From positions 62,001 through 126,000 of the forward strand of contig CAWDQN010000007.1 of the NCBI GenBank assembly GCA_963804495.1: a DNA stretch of 64,000 nucleotides, in the 5' to 3' direction. Numbering within the stretch: the stretch's first letter is position 1; each line of letters opens with the position of its first letter. Origin of the DNA: Rhodovastum sp963804495. Lineage in GTDB: Bacteria > Pseudomonadota > Alphaproteobacteria > Acetobacterales > Acetobacteraceae. Positions 15,549-24,308 of the stretch are shown here, piece by piece. Position numbers and translations under genes: made by a program. A model generated the notes under the pieces. The model made no database searches. It saw only the letters and a program-made list of their open reading frames with translations, and was not told where the DNA came from.

Positions 15549-18443
15549 ATGAACGTCCTCCCGGGCGAGAACGACCTCACCTCCGCGCGGCTTGGTCCTG
15601 ACGCTGTGCGCCGGTCGGATCGTCGGGGGTACGCGGGCGAGCAACTGACACGGACAATATCGACAATCATTCCCTTGTACAACGGAGCGCCCTATATCGA
15701 GGCTGCATTGCGCAGCGTCATGCGGCAGACCATTTCATGTCATGAGATCATTGTCGTTGACGATGGCTCGACCGATGACGGCACGGAGATTGTCCGCCGT
15801 GTTGCCACGGAATACCCCATCAAGCTCCTGAGCAAGCGCAACGGGGGCCAGTCCTCGGCGCGCAATTTCGGCGCGGCGCACGCCAGCGGCGATCTCATCG
15901 CCCTGCTCGATCAGGATGACCTCTGGTATCCCAACCATTTAGAAGAACTGGTCAAACCGTTCCTTGCGCCGCGCGTGCCGGAACTCGGCTGGGTTTACAG
16001 CAACCTCGACGAAATCGACGCCGGCGGGCAGCTTCTGGTCCGGTCGTTCCTGAACATGCTTAAATCGAAGCACCCCAAGCGCGACGTGCTTTCCTGCCTG
16101 CGGGAAGACATGTACGTCCTGCCATCGGCCTCGTTGATCGACCGTGCGGCGTTCAATGCGATTGGCGGATTCGACGAACAGTTGTCGGGATATGAAGATG
16201 ACGACCTGTTCCTGCGGCTGTTCCTTGCTGGATTCGACAACGAATTCATCGACACGCCGTTGTCGCAATGGCGGATCTATGAGGCCAGTTCGTCCTATTC
16301 GTCGCGGATGGGAAAAAGTCGCGCCATCTACGCCCGCAAGCTGCTCGCCGCCTACCCGGACGATCCGGCGCGATCGATGTATTATACGCGCGACCTGCTG
16401 CTGCCGCAATTCTACCGGCCGATCGCGGCGGAATGCCGGAAGGCCCTGCGCGCGGGCGATGACGAGGCGTTGCGCGTGGCGCGGGCGGATCTGGATTTCA
16501 TATCGGGATTTCTGTCGCCGGCGCACACGGGCGGACGCAAGGCCGAAGACCTTCTGATCACCGCGGTCATCCCGCTGTATAACGGGGCGCGCACTATCGA
16601 GCAGGCGCTACGCAGCGTATTCAATCAGTTGCTGCCGGCCGCCGAGATTATCGTCGTCGACGACGGCTCGACGGATGACGGTGCGGCGATCGTGCGACGA
16701 TTATCCCGCGAGCATCCGATCAAGCTGCTCCATAAGGAAAATGGCGGGCAGTCCGCGGCGCGCAATTACGGCATCGCGCGCGCCGGTGGCGATCTCATCG
16801 CGCTGCTTGACCAGGATGACGCCTGGTATCCGAATCATCTGGAGCGGCTGGCGCAGAAATTCGTCGAACCGCGCGTGCGGGAGTTAGGATGGGTCTACAG
16901 CAATCTTGACGAAATCGACGAAGACGGACGCCAGGTGGCGGGCTCCGTGCTGTCCAGCCTGCCGACCCAGCACCCCAAGCGCGATGTGGCGGCCTGCCTG
17001 AAAGAGGACATGTTCGTTCTGCCGTCGGCGTCTCTGATCTCGCGCCGGGCCTTCGAAGCGGTGGGCGGGTTCGATGAGAACCTGTCCGGTTACGAAGACG
17101 ATGATTTGTTCCGCCGGCTGCTGGAGGCCGGATTCGACAACGAGTTCATCGATGCGCCGCTGGCGCAATGGCGGATTTACCCGACCAGTGCCTCCCACAC
17201 GCCGCGGATGGCGAGAAGCCGGGCGAGGTATGCCCGCAAATTGCTGACTGCCTATGGCGACGATCCGGCCAGGTCGCACTATTATGCCCACTCTCTGCTG
17301 ATTCCGCGCTTCTATCCCCAGCTCGCGGCCGAATGCCGAACAGCCCTGCGCGCTGGTGACGCCGACGCGTTCCGCGCCGCGCGGGCGGATCTAGAGTTCC
17401 TGTCCAGGATTCTCGGGCCCACCGATACGACCGGGCGCAAGGCCGAGGACCTGCTGATCAGCGCCGTCATTCCGCTGTACAACGGGGCGCCGTATATCGA
17501 GCAGGCGCTGCGCAGCGTATTTTGCCAGTTGCTGCCGGCCGCCGAGATCATCGTTGTGGACGACGGCTCCACCGATGACGGGCCGGCGATTGTGCAACGC
17601 CTGGCCCGGGAACATCCGATTAAGCTGTTTCGTAAAGAAAATGGCGGCCAGTCCTCGGCGCGCAATTACGGCATCGCGCGCGCGGGCGGCGATTTCATCG
17701 CGCTGCTGGATCAGGATGATGCCTGGTATCCGAATCACTTGCAGCGGTTGGCGCAGAAATTTGTCGAGCCGCGGGTTCGCGAACTGGGATGGGTCTACAG
17801 CAATCTCGACGAGGTCGACGAGAACGGACGCCGGGTTGCCGATTCCATTTTGTCCACTCAGCAGACCCAGCACCCGAAACGCGATATTTTTGCCTGCCTG
17901 AGACAGGATATGTTCGTTCTGCCGTCGGCCTCGCTGATCTCGCGCCGGGCCTTCGAATCCGTCGGCGGCTTCGACGAGGCGCTGTCCGGCTATGAGGACG
18001 ACGATCTCTTTCTGCGCCTGTACCGCGCCGGATACGGCAACGAATTCGTCGGGGAGTCGCTGTCGCAATGGCGCATCTACCCGACAAGCTCGTCGTACAG
18101 CCCGCGCATGGCGCGAAGCCGCGCCATTTACGCCCGCAAGCTGCTGGCGACCTATCGCGACGACCCCCGCCGCTCCAGGTATTACGCACGCGATATGATA
18201 GCGCCGCGGTTTTTTGCCCAGATGACGGTGGAGTATGTCAAGGCGCTTCGTTCAGGCAACCGGGCGATCATGCGTGAGGCAGCGGATCACCTGCGTTTCC
18301 TCGCGCCTCACCTGGGAGTCCGGCGGACGCTGCTGCTATGGGTTCTGCTGTCGCCGGTGTTGAAGATCCCAGTGGTCGCGAACGCGACAGTGTGGCTCGC
18401 CCCGATGCTGCGGCCTGTCGTGCGCCGGATCCTGCGGGTCTAG
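15549..18443 (+). CDS. three-unit family 2 glycosyltransferase
   Basis: 964 residues containing three tandem GT-A (GT2) units with an exact 300-residue period. Each has IPLYNGA, EIIVVDDGSTDDG (nucleotide-binding Asp), NGGQS(S/A)ARN, IALLDQDD (metal DxD), GWVYSNLDE, HPKRD, VLPSASLI, GGFDE, LSGYEDDDLF (base region) and QWRIY. All three look catalytically complete. The C-terminus (about 930-964) is hydrophobic then basic, suggesting membrane association. The likely role is surface polysaccharide assembly, with the three sites adding successive sugars or the same sugar; donor and acceptor are unknown. No polysaccharide genes flank it. The region upstream is relatively AT-rich, hinting at acquisition. 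Confidence 0.85.
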   Translation: MNVLPGENDLTSARLGPDAVRRSDRRGYAGEQLTRTISTIIPLYNGAPYIEAALRSVMRQTISCHEIIVVDDGSTDDGTEIVRRVATEYPIKLLSKRNGGQSSARNFGAAHASGDLIALLDQDDLWYPNHLEELVKPFLAPRVPELGWVYSNLDEIDAGGQLLVRSFLNMLKSKHPKRDVLSCLREDMYVLPSASLIDRAAFNAIGGFDEQLSGYEDDDLFLRLFLAGFDNEFIDTPLSQWRIYEASSSYSSRMGKSRAIYARKLLAAYPDDPARSMYYTRDLLLPQFYRPIAAECRKALRAGDDEALRVARADLDFISGFLSPAHTGGRKAEDLLITAVIPLYNGARTIEQALRSVFNQLLPAAEIIVVDDGSTDDGAAIVRRLSREHPIKLLHKENGGQSAARNYGIARAGGDLIALLDQDDAWYPNHLERLAQKFVEPRVRELGWVYSNLDEIDEDGRQVAGSVLSSLPTQHPKRDVAACLKEDMFVLPSASLISRRAFEAVGGFDENLSGYEDDDLFRRLLEAGFDNEFIDAPLAQWRIYPTSASHTPRMARSRARYARKLLTAYGDDPARSHYYAHSLLIPRFYPQLAAECRTALRAGDADAFRAARADLEFLSRILGPTDTTGRKAEDLLISAVIPLYNGAPYIEQALRSVFCQLLPAAEIIVVDDGSTDDGPAIVQRLAREHPIKLFRKENGGQSSARNYGIARAGGDFIALLDQDDAWYPNHLQRLAQKFVEPRVRELGWVYSNLDEVDENGRRVADSILSTQQTQHPKRDIFACLRQDMFVLPSASLISRRAFESVGGFDEALSGYEDDDLFLRLYRAGYGNEFVGESLSQWRIYPTSSSYSPRMARSRAIYARKLLATYRDDPRRSRYYARDMIAPRFFAQMTVEYVKALRSGNRAIMREAADHLRFLAPHLGVRRTLLLWVLLSPVLKIPVVANATVWLAPMLRPVVRRILRV
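15661..18300 (+). repeat. three in-frame 900-bp direct repeats within the glycosyltransferase gene
   Basis: Units begin at about 15661, 16561 and 17461 and stay in register at exactly 900 bp without any indel. In a sample of 60 bases, 16741-16800 and 17641-17700 differ at 5 positions, and 15841-15900 differs from 17641-17700 at 10. Units 2 and 3 are therefore the more recent duplication, and unit 1 the older branch. Confidence 0.92.
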
Positions 18444-18724
18444 CCGCCAATCGGCGCGAGGTTTCCGGTCGAGGCCATCGCCACGGCATCGATGTCTGGT
18501 GGCGGACGGGGCAGCGGGTGCTTGAGCTGCTCCGCCTGGGGAGCTGCCGCCATCTGCGTCTATGGACGGAATCGTGCCGATTCGGGTCCGCCAAAGGGGT
18601 GCCTCAACGCTTGTGGAGCCGTGTCCCCTGTGCCCCGCGGCGCAAGGGCCCTGCGCGCCGGTTGATCCCCCACCGGTCCTGGCTCAGAAATGCGCGACGG
18701 CGGACCACACGGGAATAACCGACC

Positions 18725-20125
18725 ATGCGCTATATTTCCACCCGCGGGCAGGCGCCCGTGCGCGACTTCTCCGGCGTGCTGCTGGCAGGGCTGGCCGAGG
18801 ATGGCGGGCTGTATGTGCCCGAAACCTGGCCCGGCATGACCCATGCCGATTGGCGCGCCCTGCGCGGCCTGCCCTATGCCGAGCTGGCGGCCCGGGTGAT
18901 CCATCCCTTCGTCGGCACCTGTGTCGATTTTGCTGCCCTCCAGCGCCTGTGCCGCGAGGCGTATGCCGGGTTCGACCATCCCGCCGTGGTGCCACTCGTC
19001 CAACTCGATCACGATTTGTTCACCTGTGAGCTGTTCCACGGCCCGACGCTTTCTTTCAAGGACCTGGCCATGCAGCTGCTCGGGCGGCTGTTCGACCATG
19101 TGCTGGCCGAGCAGGATGCCCGGGTCACCATCGTCGGCGCCACCTCCGGCGATACCGGCTCGGCCGCCATCGAGGCCTGCGCCGGCCGCGAGCGCATTGA
19201 CATCGTCATCCTCCACCCCGATGGGCGCACCAGCGAGGTGCAGCGCCGGCAGATGACCACGGTGCTGGCGCCCAATGTTGCCAACGTGGCGGTTGCCGGC
19301 ACGTTCGACGACTGTCAGGACCTGGTGAAGGCGATGTTCGCCGATGCGCCGTTCCGGCGCGAAATGCACCTGTCGGCGGTGAATTCGATCAACTGGGCCC
19401 GGATCGCCGCTCAAATATCCTATTACGTGGCCTCCGCCCTGGCGCTGGGGGCGCCGGACCGCGAGGTCGCCTTCGCCGTGCCGACCGGCAATTTCGGCAA
19501 TGTGCTGGCCGCCTGGGCGGCGCGGCGCATGGGCCTGCCGGTGGCGCGGCTGGTGGTCGGGTCGAACCGCAACGACATCCTGGCCCGCTTCCTCGCTGCC
19601 AACGACATGTCCATCCGCGGCGTCGAGCCCAGCCTGTCGCCCAGCATGGACATCCAGGTCAGCTCCAATTTCGAGCGCCTGCTGTTCGAAATGCTGGAGC
19701 GCGACGGCGCCGCCACCGCCGCCGCCATGGCCGGATTCCGCGCCCAGGGGCGCATGCCGGTGCCCGAGCACGCCTGGCGCCGCGCGACCGCCCTGTTCCA
19801 TGGGTTTTCCCTCGACGACGAGGGCACGCTGGCGGAAATCCGCCGGCTGCACGCGGCGACCGGCTGTCTGGCGGACCCGCATTCGGCGATCGGCATTGCC
19901 GCCGCCCGCGCCCGTCCGGGCGCGGGCGTGCCGACGATTGCCATGGCCACCGCGCATCCGGCCAAGTTCCCGGATGCCATGCAACGGGCAACCGGTCATC
20001 GTCCCCCCCTGCCTTCGCGGCTCGCCGACCTATATGAGAGAGTGGAAAAATTTCAACGCGCACCCAACGACCTCGCGGCGATCGAGGCGGTGGTGCGGGC
20101 CACCGTCCTAAGGAATGCCGCATGA
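18725..20125 (+). CDS. thrC: threonine synthase
   Basis: 466 residues. YISTRGQAPVRDFSGVLLAG at the start and the PLP-lysine motif GPTLSFKDLAMQ are diagnostic; GATSGDTGSAAIEA is the phosphate loop. It converts O-phosphohomoserine to threonine, completing the pathway fed by asd. It overlaps the downstream M16 peptidase by four bases (ATGA at 20122-20125), so the two are translationally coupled. The 281 bp before it contain no recognised gene. Confidence 0.96.
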   Translation: MRYISTRGQAPVRDFSGVLLAGLAEDGGLYVPETWPGMTHADWRALRGLPYAELAARVIHPFVGTCVDFAALQRLCREAYAGFDHPAVVPLVQLDHDLFTCELFHGPTLSFKDLAMQLLGRLFDHVLAEQDARVTIVGATSGDTGSAAIEACAGRERIDIVILHPDGRTSEVQRRQMTTVLAPNVANVAVAGTFDDCQDLVKAMFADAPFRREMHLSAVNSINWARIAAQISYYVASALALGAPDREVAFAVPTGNFGNVLAAWAARRMGLPVARLVVGSNRNDILARFLAANDMSIRGVEPSLSPSMDIQVSSNFERLLFEMLERDGAATAAAMAGFRAQGRMPVPEHAWRRATALFHGFSLDDEGTLAEIRRLHAATGCLADPHSAIGIAAARARPGAGVPTIAMATAHPAKFPDAMQRATGHRPPLPSRLADLYERVEKFQRAPNDLAAIEAVVRATVLRNAA

Positions 20126-21408
20126 CCGAGACCACCGTTTTCGAAGGGGGCGCGATCAAGCTCAGCCGACTCCCCTCTGGCCTGATCGTGGTCACCGAGC
20201 GGATGGACCGGGTGGAGACGGTCTCGTTCGGCGCCTATGTGGCGACCGGCACCCGCCATGAACTGGCCGAGGAGAACGGCATTTCGCATTTCCTCGAGCA
20301 TATGGCCTTCAAGGGCACCGAGCGGCGCAGCGCCGCCGCCATCGCCGAGGAAATCGAGGCGGTGGGCGGGCACATGAACGCCTACACCGCCCGCGAGCAA
20401 ACGGCGTTTTACGTCAAGGCGCTGAAGGAGGATCTGGGCCTCGCCGCCGACATCGTCGGCGACATTCTCAGCCATTCCACCTTCGATCCCGACGAGGTGG
20501 AGCGCGAGCGGGGCGTGATCCTGCAGGAAATCGGCCAGGCCAACGACACGCCGGACGACATCATTTTCGACCATTTCCAGGAAGCGGCCTACCCCGGCCA
20601 GCCGATGGGGCGCCCGGTGCTGGGTACCGAGGAGCGCATCCGGGCCACGTCCCGTGACATGCTGATGGGCTATATGCGACGCCACTATACCACGTCCAAC
20701 ACCGTGGTGGCCGCGGCGGGAAATCTGCAGCATGAGGCTGTGCTGGATCTGGTGGAACGGCACTTCGCCGACCTGCCACGAACCCTGGCGCCGCCGGCCC
20801 AGCCCGGGCTGTACCATGGGGGAGAGTTCCGCGAGGCGCGCGATCTCGACCAGGTGCATATTGTGCTCGGCTTCCCCTCGGTTGCCTATGCCGACCCGGA
20901 TTTTTATCCGGTGATGCTGCTGTCCACCCTGCTGGGCGGAGGGATGTCGTCGCGGCTGTTCCAGGAAGTGCGGGAAAAGCGCGGGCTGGTCTATTCGATC
21001 TATTCCTTCACCGCGCCCTACGCGGACAGCGGCGTATTTGCCATCTATGCCGGTACCGGCGAGAGCGAGGCGGCCGAGCTGATCCCGGTGACCCTGGCCG
21101 AATTGCAGAAGGTGCAGACCGAAGTGACGGCGGCGGAGCTGGCGCGCGCGCGCGCCCAGGTGAAGGCGGGGCTGCTGATGTCGCTGGAGAGCACCGGCAG
21201 CCGCTGCGAGCAGCTGGCGCGGCAGATCCAGGTGTTCGGCCGGGTGATCCCCACCGCCGAGACTGTGGAGCGCATCGAGGCGGTGACCCTGGCCGATATT
21301 GGCAGGGCCGCGGTGCGGCTGTTCCGCGCCGCGCCCACCCTCGCGGCGCTTGGCCCGGCGGGCCATGTGCCGGGGCTGCCGGCGATCGCCGACCGGCTGG
21401 CGGCCTGA
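20122..21408 (+). CDS. M16 zinc peptidase (pitrilysin/processing peptidase family)
   Basis: 428 residues. The inverted zinc motif HFLEH with downstream Glu (HFLEHMAFKGT...EIEAVGG) and the NAYTAREQTAFYVKAL stretch match the beta-subunit-like bacterial processing peptidases. The second half, with GGGMSSRLFQEVREKRGLVYSI, is the glycine-rich loop plus substrate-binding motif. The family degrades small peptides, and mitochondrial MPP evolved from it. The thrC-M16 order is common in alphaproteobacteria. It is probably cytoplasmic, as no signal peptide is seen. Confidence 0.92.
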   Translation: MTETTVFEGGAIKLSRLPSGLIVVTERMDRVETVSFGAYVATGTRHELAEENGISHFLEHMAFKGTERRSAAAIAEEIEAVGGHMNAYTAREQTAFYVKALKEDLGLAADIVGDILSHSTFDPDEVERERGVILQEIGQANDTPDDIIFDHFQEAAYPGQPMGRPVLGTEERIRATSRDMLMGYMRRHYTTSNTVVAAAGNLQHEAVLDLVERHFADLPRTLAPPAQPGLYHGGEFREARDLDQVHIVLGFPSVAYADPDFYPVMLLSTLLGGGMSSRLFQEVREKRGLVYSIYSFTAPYADSGVFAIYAGTGESEAAELIPVTLAELQKVQTEVTAAELARARAQVKAGLLMSLESTGSRCEQLARQIQVFGRVIPTAETVERIEAVTLADIGRAAVRLFRAAPTLAALGPAGHVPGLPAIADRLAA

Positions 21409-21430
21409 GGCGCGGACGGGGAGGGCGGTT

Positions 21431-22762
21431 ATGCGCGATCTCGACCTGCTGGCCGACCTGATCGGCCGTGCGCGGACAGCCGGCGCGGATGCGGCTGATG
21501 CGCTGGTGGTGGCCAGCACCTCGCTTGGCGTGCAGCGGCGGCTCGGCCAGACCGAGCACCTGGAGCGATCCGAGAGCCGCGACCTTGGCCTGCGCGTGTT
21601 TGTCGGCAGGCGGCAGGCGCTGGTCTCATCCACCTCGGTCGACCCGTCCGGGTTCGCACTGCTGGCCGAGCGGGCGGTGGCGATGGCGCGGGTGGTGCCG
21701 GAAGACCCGCATGCCGGGCTGGCCGAATGCGCCGCCCCGCCGGACGATGCCGCCCCGCTGGAGCTCGATGACCCGGCCGATCCGGATGCCGACGCGCTGA
21801 TCGCCCGCGCCGCCGCCGCCGAGGAGGCGGCGCTGGGGGTGTCCGGGGTGACCAACTCCGAGGGCGCCGAGGCGGGCTATGGCCGCACCGTGCTGGCGCT
21901 GGCGACCTCCGCCGGGTTCGCCGGGCGCTTCGTCCGCTCCAGCCATTCGGTGTCGGCCTCCGTGCTTGCCGGCAGCGGCACCGGCATGCAGCGGGACTAT
22001 GACTACGCCACCTCCGTGCATCTGGCCGACCTGGAGGATGCGGCACGGATCGGCCGCACCGCCGGCGAGCGGGCGGTGGCGCGGCTGAATCCGGCGCGGC
22101 CGAAGACGGCGAAGATTCCCGTGGTCTTCGATCCGCGGGTGGCCGGCAGCCTGGTCAGCCATTTCGCCAGCGCCATCAACGGTGCCTCGGTGGCGCGGGG
22201 AACCAGTTTCCTGAAAGACCGCATGGGCAGGAGCGTGTTCGCTGCCGGCATCACGGTGGTGGACGATCCGCGGCGCCGGCGCGGCCTGCGCTCCCGCCCG
22301 TTCGACGGTGAGGGGGTGCCGACCGGTGCGCGCAATCTGGTCGAGGACGGGGTGCTGATGACCTGGCTGCTGGATTCGCGCAGCGCCCGCCAGCTCGGCC
22401 TGCGGTCTACCGGCCATGCCAACCGCGGCACCGGCGGCCCGCCCAGCCCGGCACCGAGCAATCTTTACCTGCAGCCTGGCCGGGTAAGTCCGGCCGAGCT
22501 GATGGCCGATATCAAGGAAGGGATTTACGTCACCGAGCTGATCGGCATGGGCATCAACATGGTCACCGGCGACTACAGCCGCGGCGCCGCCGGCTTCATG
22601 ATCCGCGACGGCGCGCTGGCCGAGCCGGTGGCCGAGGTGACCATCGCCGGCACCATGCCGGAGATGTTCGCGACGCTGGTGCCGGCCAACGATCTGGTGT
22701 TCCGGCGGGGGACGGACGCGCCCACCGTGCGGGTGGACGGGATGACTCTCGCGGGCGCCTGA
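21431..22762 (+). CDS. pmbA: TldE/PmbA-type metalloprotease subunit
   Basis: 443 residues from ATG at 21431. The N-terminal domain (GVQRRLGQTEHLERSESRDLGLRVFVGRR) and the C-terminal GEGVPTGARNLVEDGVL, GGPPSPAPSNLYLQPG and ELIGMGINMVTGDYSRGAAGFMI are PmbA signatures. It lacks HExxH, as expected for TldE, which works in a complex with TldD; a tldD gene is present at 32084-33550. The complex trims peptides (microcin B17 leader in E. coli). It lies 22 bp after the M16 gene. Confidence 0.93.
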   Translation: MRDLDLLADLIGRARTAGADAADALVVASTSLGVQRRLGQTEHLERSESRDLGLRVFVGRRQALVSSTSVDPSGFALLAERAVAMARVVPEDPHAGLAECAAPPDDAAPLELDDPADPDADALIARAAAAEEAALGVSGVTNSEGAEAGYGRTVLALATSAGFAGRFVRSSHSVSASVLAGSGTGMQRDYDYATSVHLADLEDAARIGRTAGERAVARLNPARPKTAKIPVVFDPRVAGSLVSHFASAINGASVARGTSFLKDRMGRSVFAAGITVVDDPRRRRGLRSRPFDGEGVPTGARNLVEDGVLMTWLLDSRSARQLGLRSTGHANRGTGGPPSPAPSNLYLQPGRVSPAELMADIKEGIYVTELIGMGINMVTGDYSRGAAGFMIRDGALAEPVAEVTIAGTMPEMFATLVPANDLVFRRGTDAPTVRVDGMTLAGA

Positions 22763-22820
22763 CCCCCCCTACAGTTGCATCCGCTACGTCCCCATATGAC
22801 GGTCTTCGCCAGAGGATATC

Positions 22821-23780
22821 GTGAGCACCCCCATGCGACGCACCTCCGTCCTGATCACCGGCTTTGTAGTGTTCTCACTCGTGCTTGCGCCCGGGCTGGC
22901 CTTCGCGCGGGCCGGCGCAAGCAGCTCTGGCGCCGGCGCCTCGATGGGCAGCCGGGGTACTCAGACCTTTTCCATTCCGGCGCCGACCAACACCGCGCCG
23001 TCAGGGGCGTTGCCTCTGCAGCGCAGCATGACGCCGCAGCCGTCGCCGTCCTACGGCACCCCAGGCATGGCGCCGGGCTATGGCGCGTCGCGCTCGCCCT
23101 TCGCATCCGGCCTGTTGGGTGGGCTGCTGGGCGCCGGCATCGTCGGGCTGCTGTTTGGCAGTGGCTTGTTCGGCGGCATGTCGGGCTTCGGCAGCTTCTT
23201 CGGCCTGCTGCTGCAAGTCGCTCTGCTTGTGCTGCTGGGGCGTTTTCTGTTCCGCCGGTTCTTCCGCCCCGCGCAGCCCGCGTTCGCCGGACCGGCCCTG
23301 CTGGCGCGTGACGGCGCCCCCGGAGGTATGCCGGGACGCGCGGCTGCGGGCGGCGGCGGCAGGCCGGGTCTGCAGCCGGTGCGCATCCTCCCGGCCGACT
23401 TTCAGGCATTCGAGCAGTTGCTGCAGGCGGTCCAGGCTGCCTGGTCGAACCACGATCTGAGCACGCTGCGCGCCATCGCCACGCCGGAGATGGCCGGTTA
23501 TTTCGCCGAGCAACTGGCCGAGCAGACCAGCCGGGGGGTGCGCAACGAGGTGACCGGCGTGCGGCTGGAGCAGGGCGACCTGTCGGAAGCCTGGGCGGAA
23601 CCCGGCCGCGAATACGCCACCGTGGCGATGCGCTTCTCGATGATCGACGTGACGGTGGACGGTGCCGGCCGGGTGGTGGATGGCGATCCGGTGCGGCGCA
23701 CGCAGGCGACCGAGATCTGGACGTTCCTGCGTGCGCCCGGCGGGCGCTGGGTGCTCTCGGCGATCCAGCAAGCGCGCTGA
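22821..23780 (+). CDS. Tim44-domain membrane protein
   Basis: 319 residues. Signal-type N-terminus (TSVLITGFVVFSLVLAPGLAFA), a Ser/Gly/Pro-rich spacer, a Gly-rich hydrophobic region (LLGGLLGAGIVGLLFGSGLF, then LLLQVALLVLLGRFLFRRFF) and a C-terminal Tim44-like domain (about 185-319: FQAFEQLLQAVQAAWSNHDLSTLRAIATPEMAGYF...). Members of the family are membrane-attached and structurally resemble the mitochondrial import adaptor. Bacterial function is largely unknown. Confidence 0.85.
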   Translation: MSTPMRRTSVLITGFVVFSLVLAPGLAFARAGASSSGAGASMGSRGTQTFSIPAPTNTAPSGALPLQRSMTPQPSPSYGTPGMAPGYGASRSPFASGLLGGLLGAGIVGLLFGSGLFGGMSGFGSFFGLLLQVALLVLLGRFLFRRFFRPAQPAFAGPALLARDGAPGGMPGRAAAGGGGRPGLQPVRILPADFQAFEQLLQAVQAAWSNHDLSTLRAIATPEMAGYFAEQLAEQTSRGVRNEVTGVRLEQGDLSEAWAEPGREYATVAMRFSMIDVTVDGAGRVVDGDPVRRTQATEIWTFLRAPGGRWVLSAIQQAR

Positions 23781-23801
23781 ACGGGCGGCCGCGGGTCTCG
23801 G

Positions 23802-24308
23802 TCAGGCGAGGTCGGCGACGGCCTCGTGGAGCAGGGCTCGCAAGTACGGCGCGAAGGAGCGGGCGACCTCGATGTGAAACACGTCGGCCGCATTGCGCCA
23901 CAACACGATGTCCGCCTTGCCGCACAGGGTGCGGGTGCAGGCGCCCGGTGCGAACGCGGCCACATCGAGGTCGAGCGGGCAGAACTCGTTCAGCAGGTCT
24001 GCGGCGTCCGTGCCGGTGATCCGCAGTGCGATCAGGCCATGACTGACGTCTACCAGCGATATGGCGTCGCCCTCCGCAATCGCGGCCAGGGACTCCAGGA
24101 GCGCTGCCGCCGCGCCGTCTTCGGCGAACAGGAGCATTTCGTCCGGGCCGAGCCGCAGGGCCGCCCGCTTGCCGCCCTGGACGGAGCCTAGCAGCGGGGG
24201 CGGCAGCGCCACGCCGAAGCCGCCTGACAGGCGGGCCGCCGGCTCGGGGGCGGCGCGCAGCGCGAGCCTCGTGCCGGGGGGCAGGGTTTCGACCACGGTG
24301 TCAGCCAA
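23802..24308 (-). CDS. soxG: sarcosine oxidase gamma subunit
   Basis: 168 residues, TTG start at 24308 (TTGGCTGACACC). Family features include FGVALPP, LGPDEMLLFAEDG and VDVSHGLIALRITGTDAADLLNEFCPLDLDVAAFAPG. It is the last gene of the soxB-soxD-soxA-soxG operon and overlaps the corrected end of soxA by eight bases. It is a structural subunit of the heterotetrameric enzyme that oxidises sarcosine to glycine and transfers the methyl group to tetrahydrofolate. The gene itself is intact. Confidence 0.9.
   Translation of the reverse strand: MADTVVETLPPGTRLALRAAPEPAARLSGGFGVALPPPLLGSVQGGKRAALRLGPDEMLLFAEDGAAAALLESLAAIAEGDAISLVDVSHGLIALRITGTDAADLLNEFCPLDLDVAAFAPGACTRTLCGKADIVLWRNAADVFHIEVARSFAPYLRALLHEAVADLA

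Noticed and set aside
15661..18300. CRISPR or other spaced repeat array
   Set aside because: The repeats are in-frame protein domains with a 900-bp period, no spacers.
18444..18724. Small gene between the glycosyltransferase and thrC
   Set aside because: Short open frames (such as the one containing DVWWRTGQRVLELL) have no start context or recognisable family; left as intergenic.
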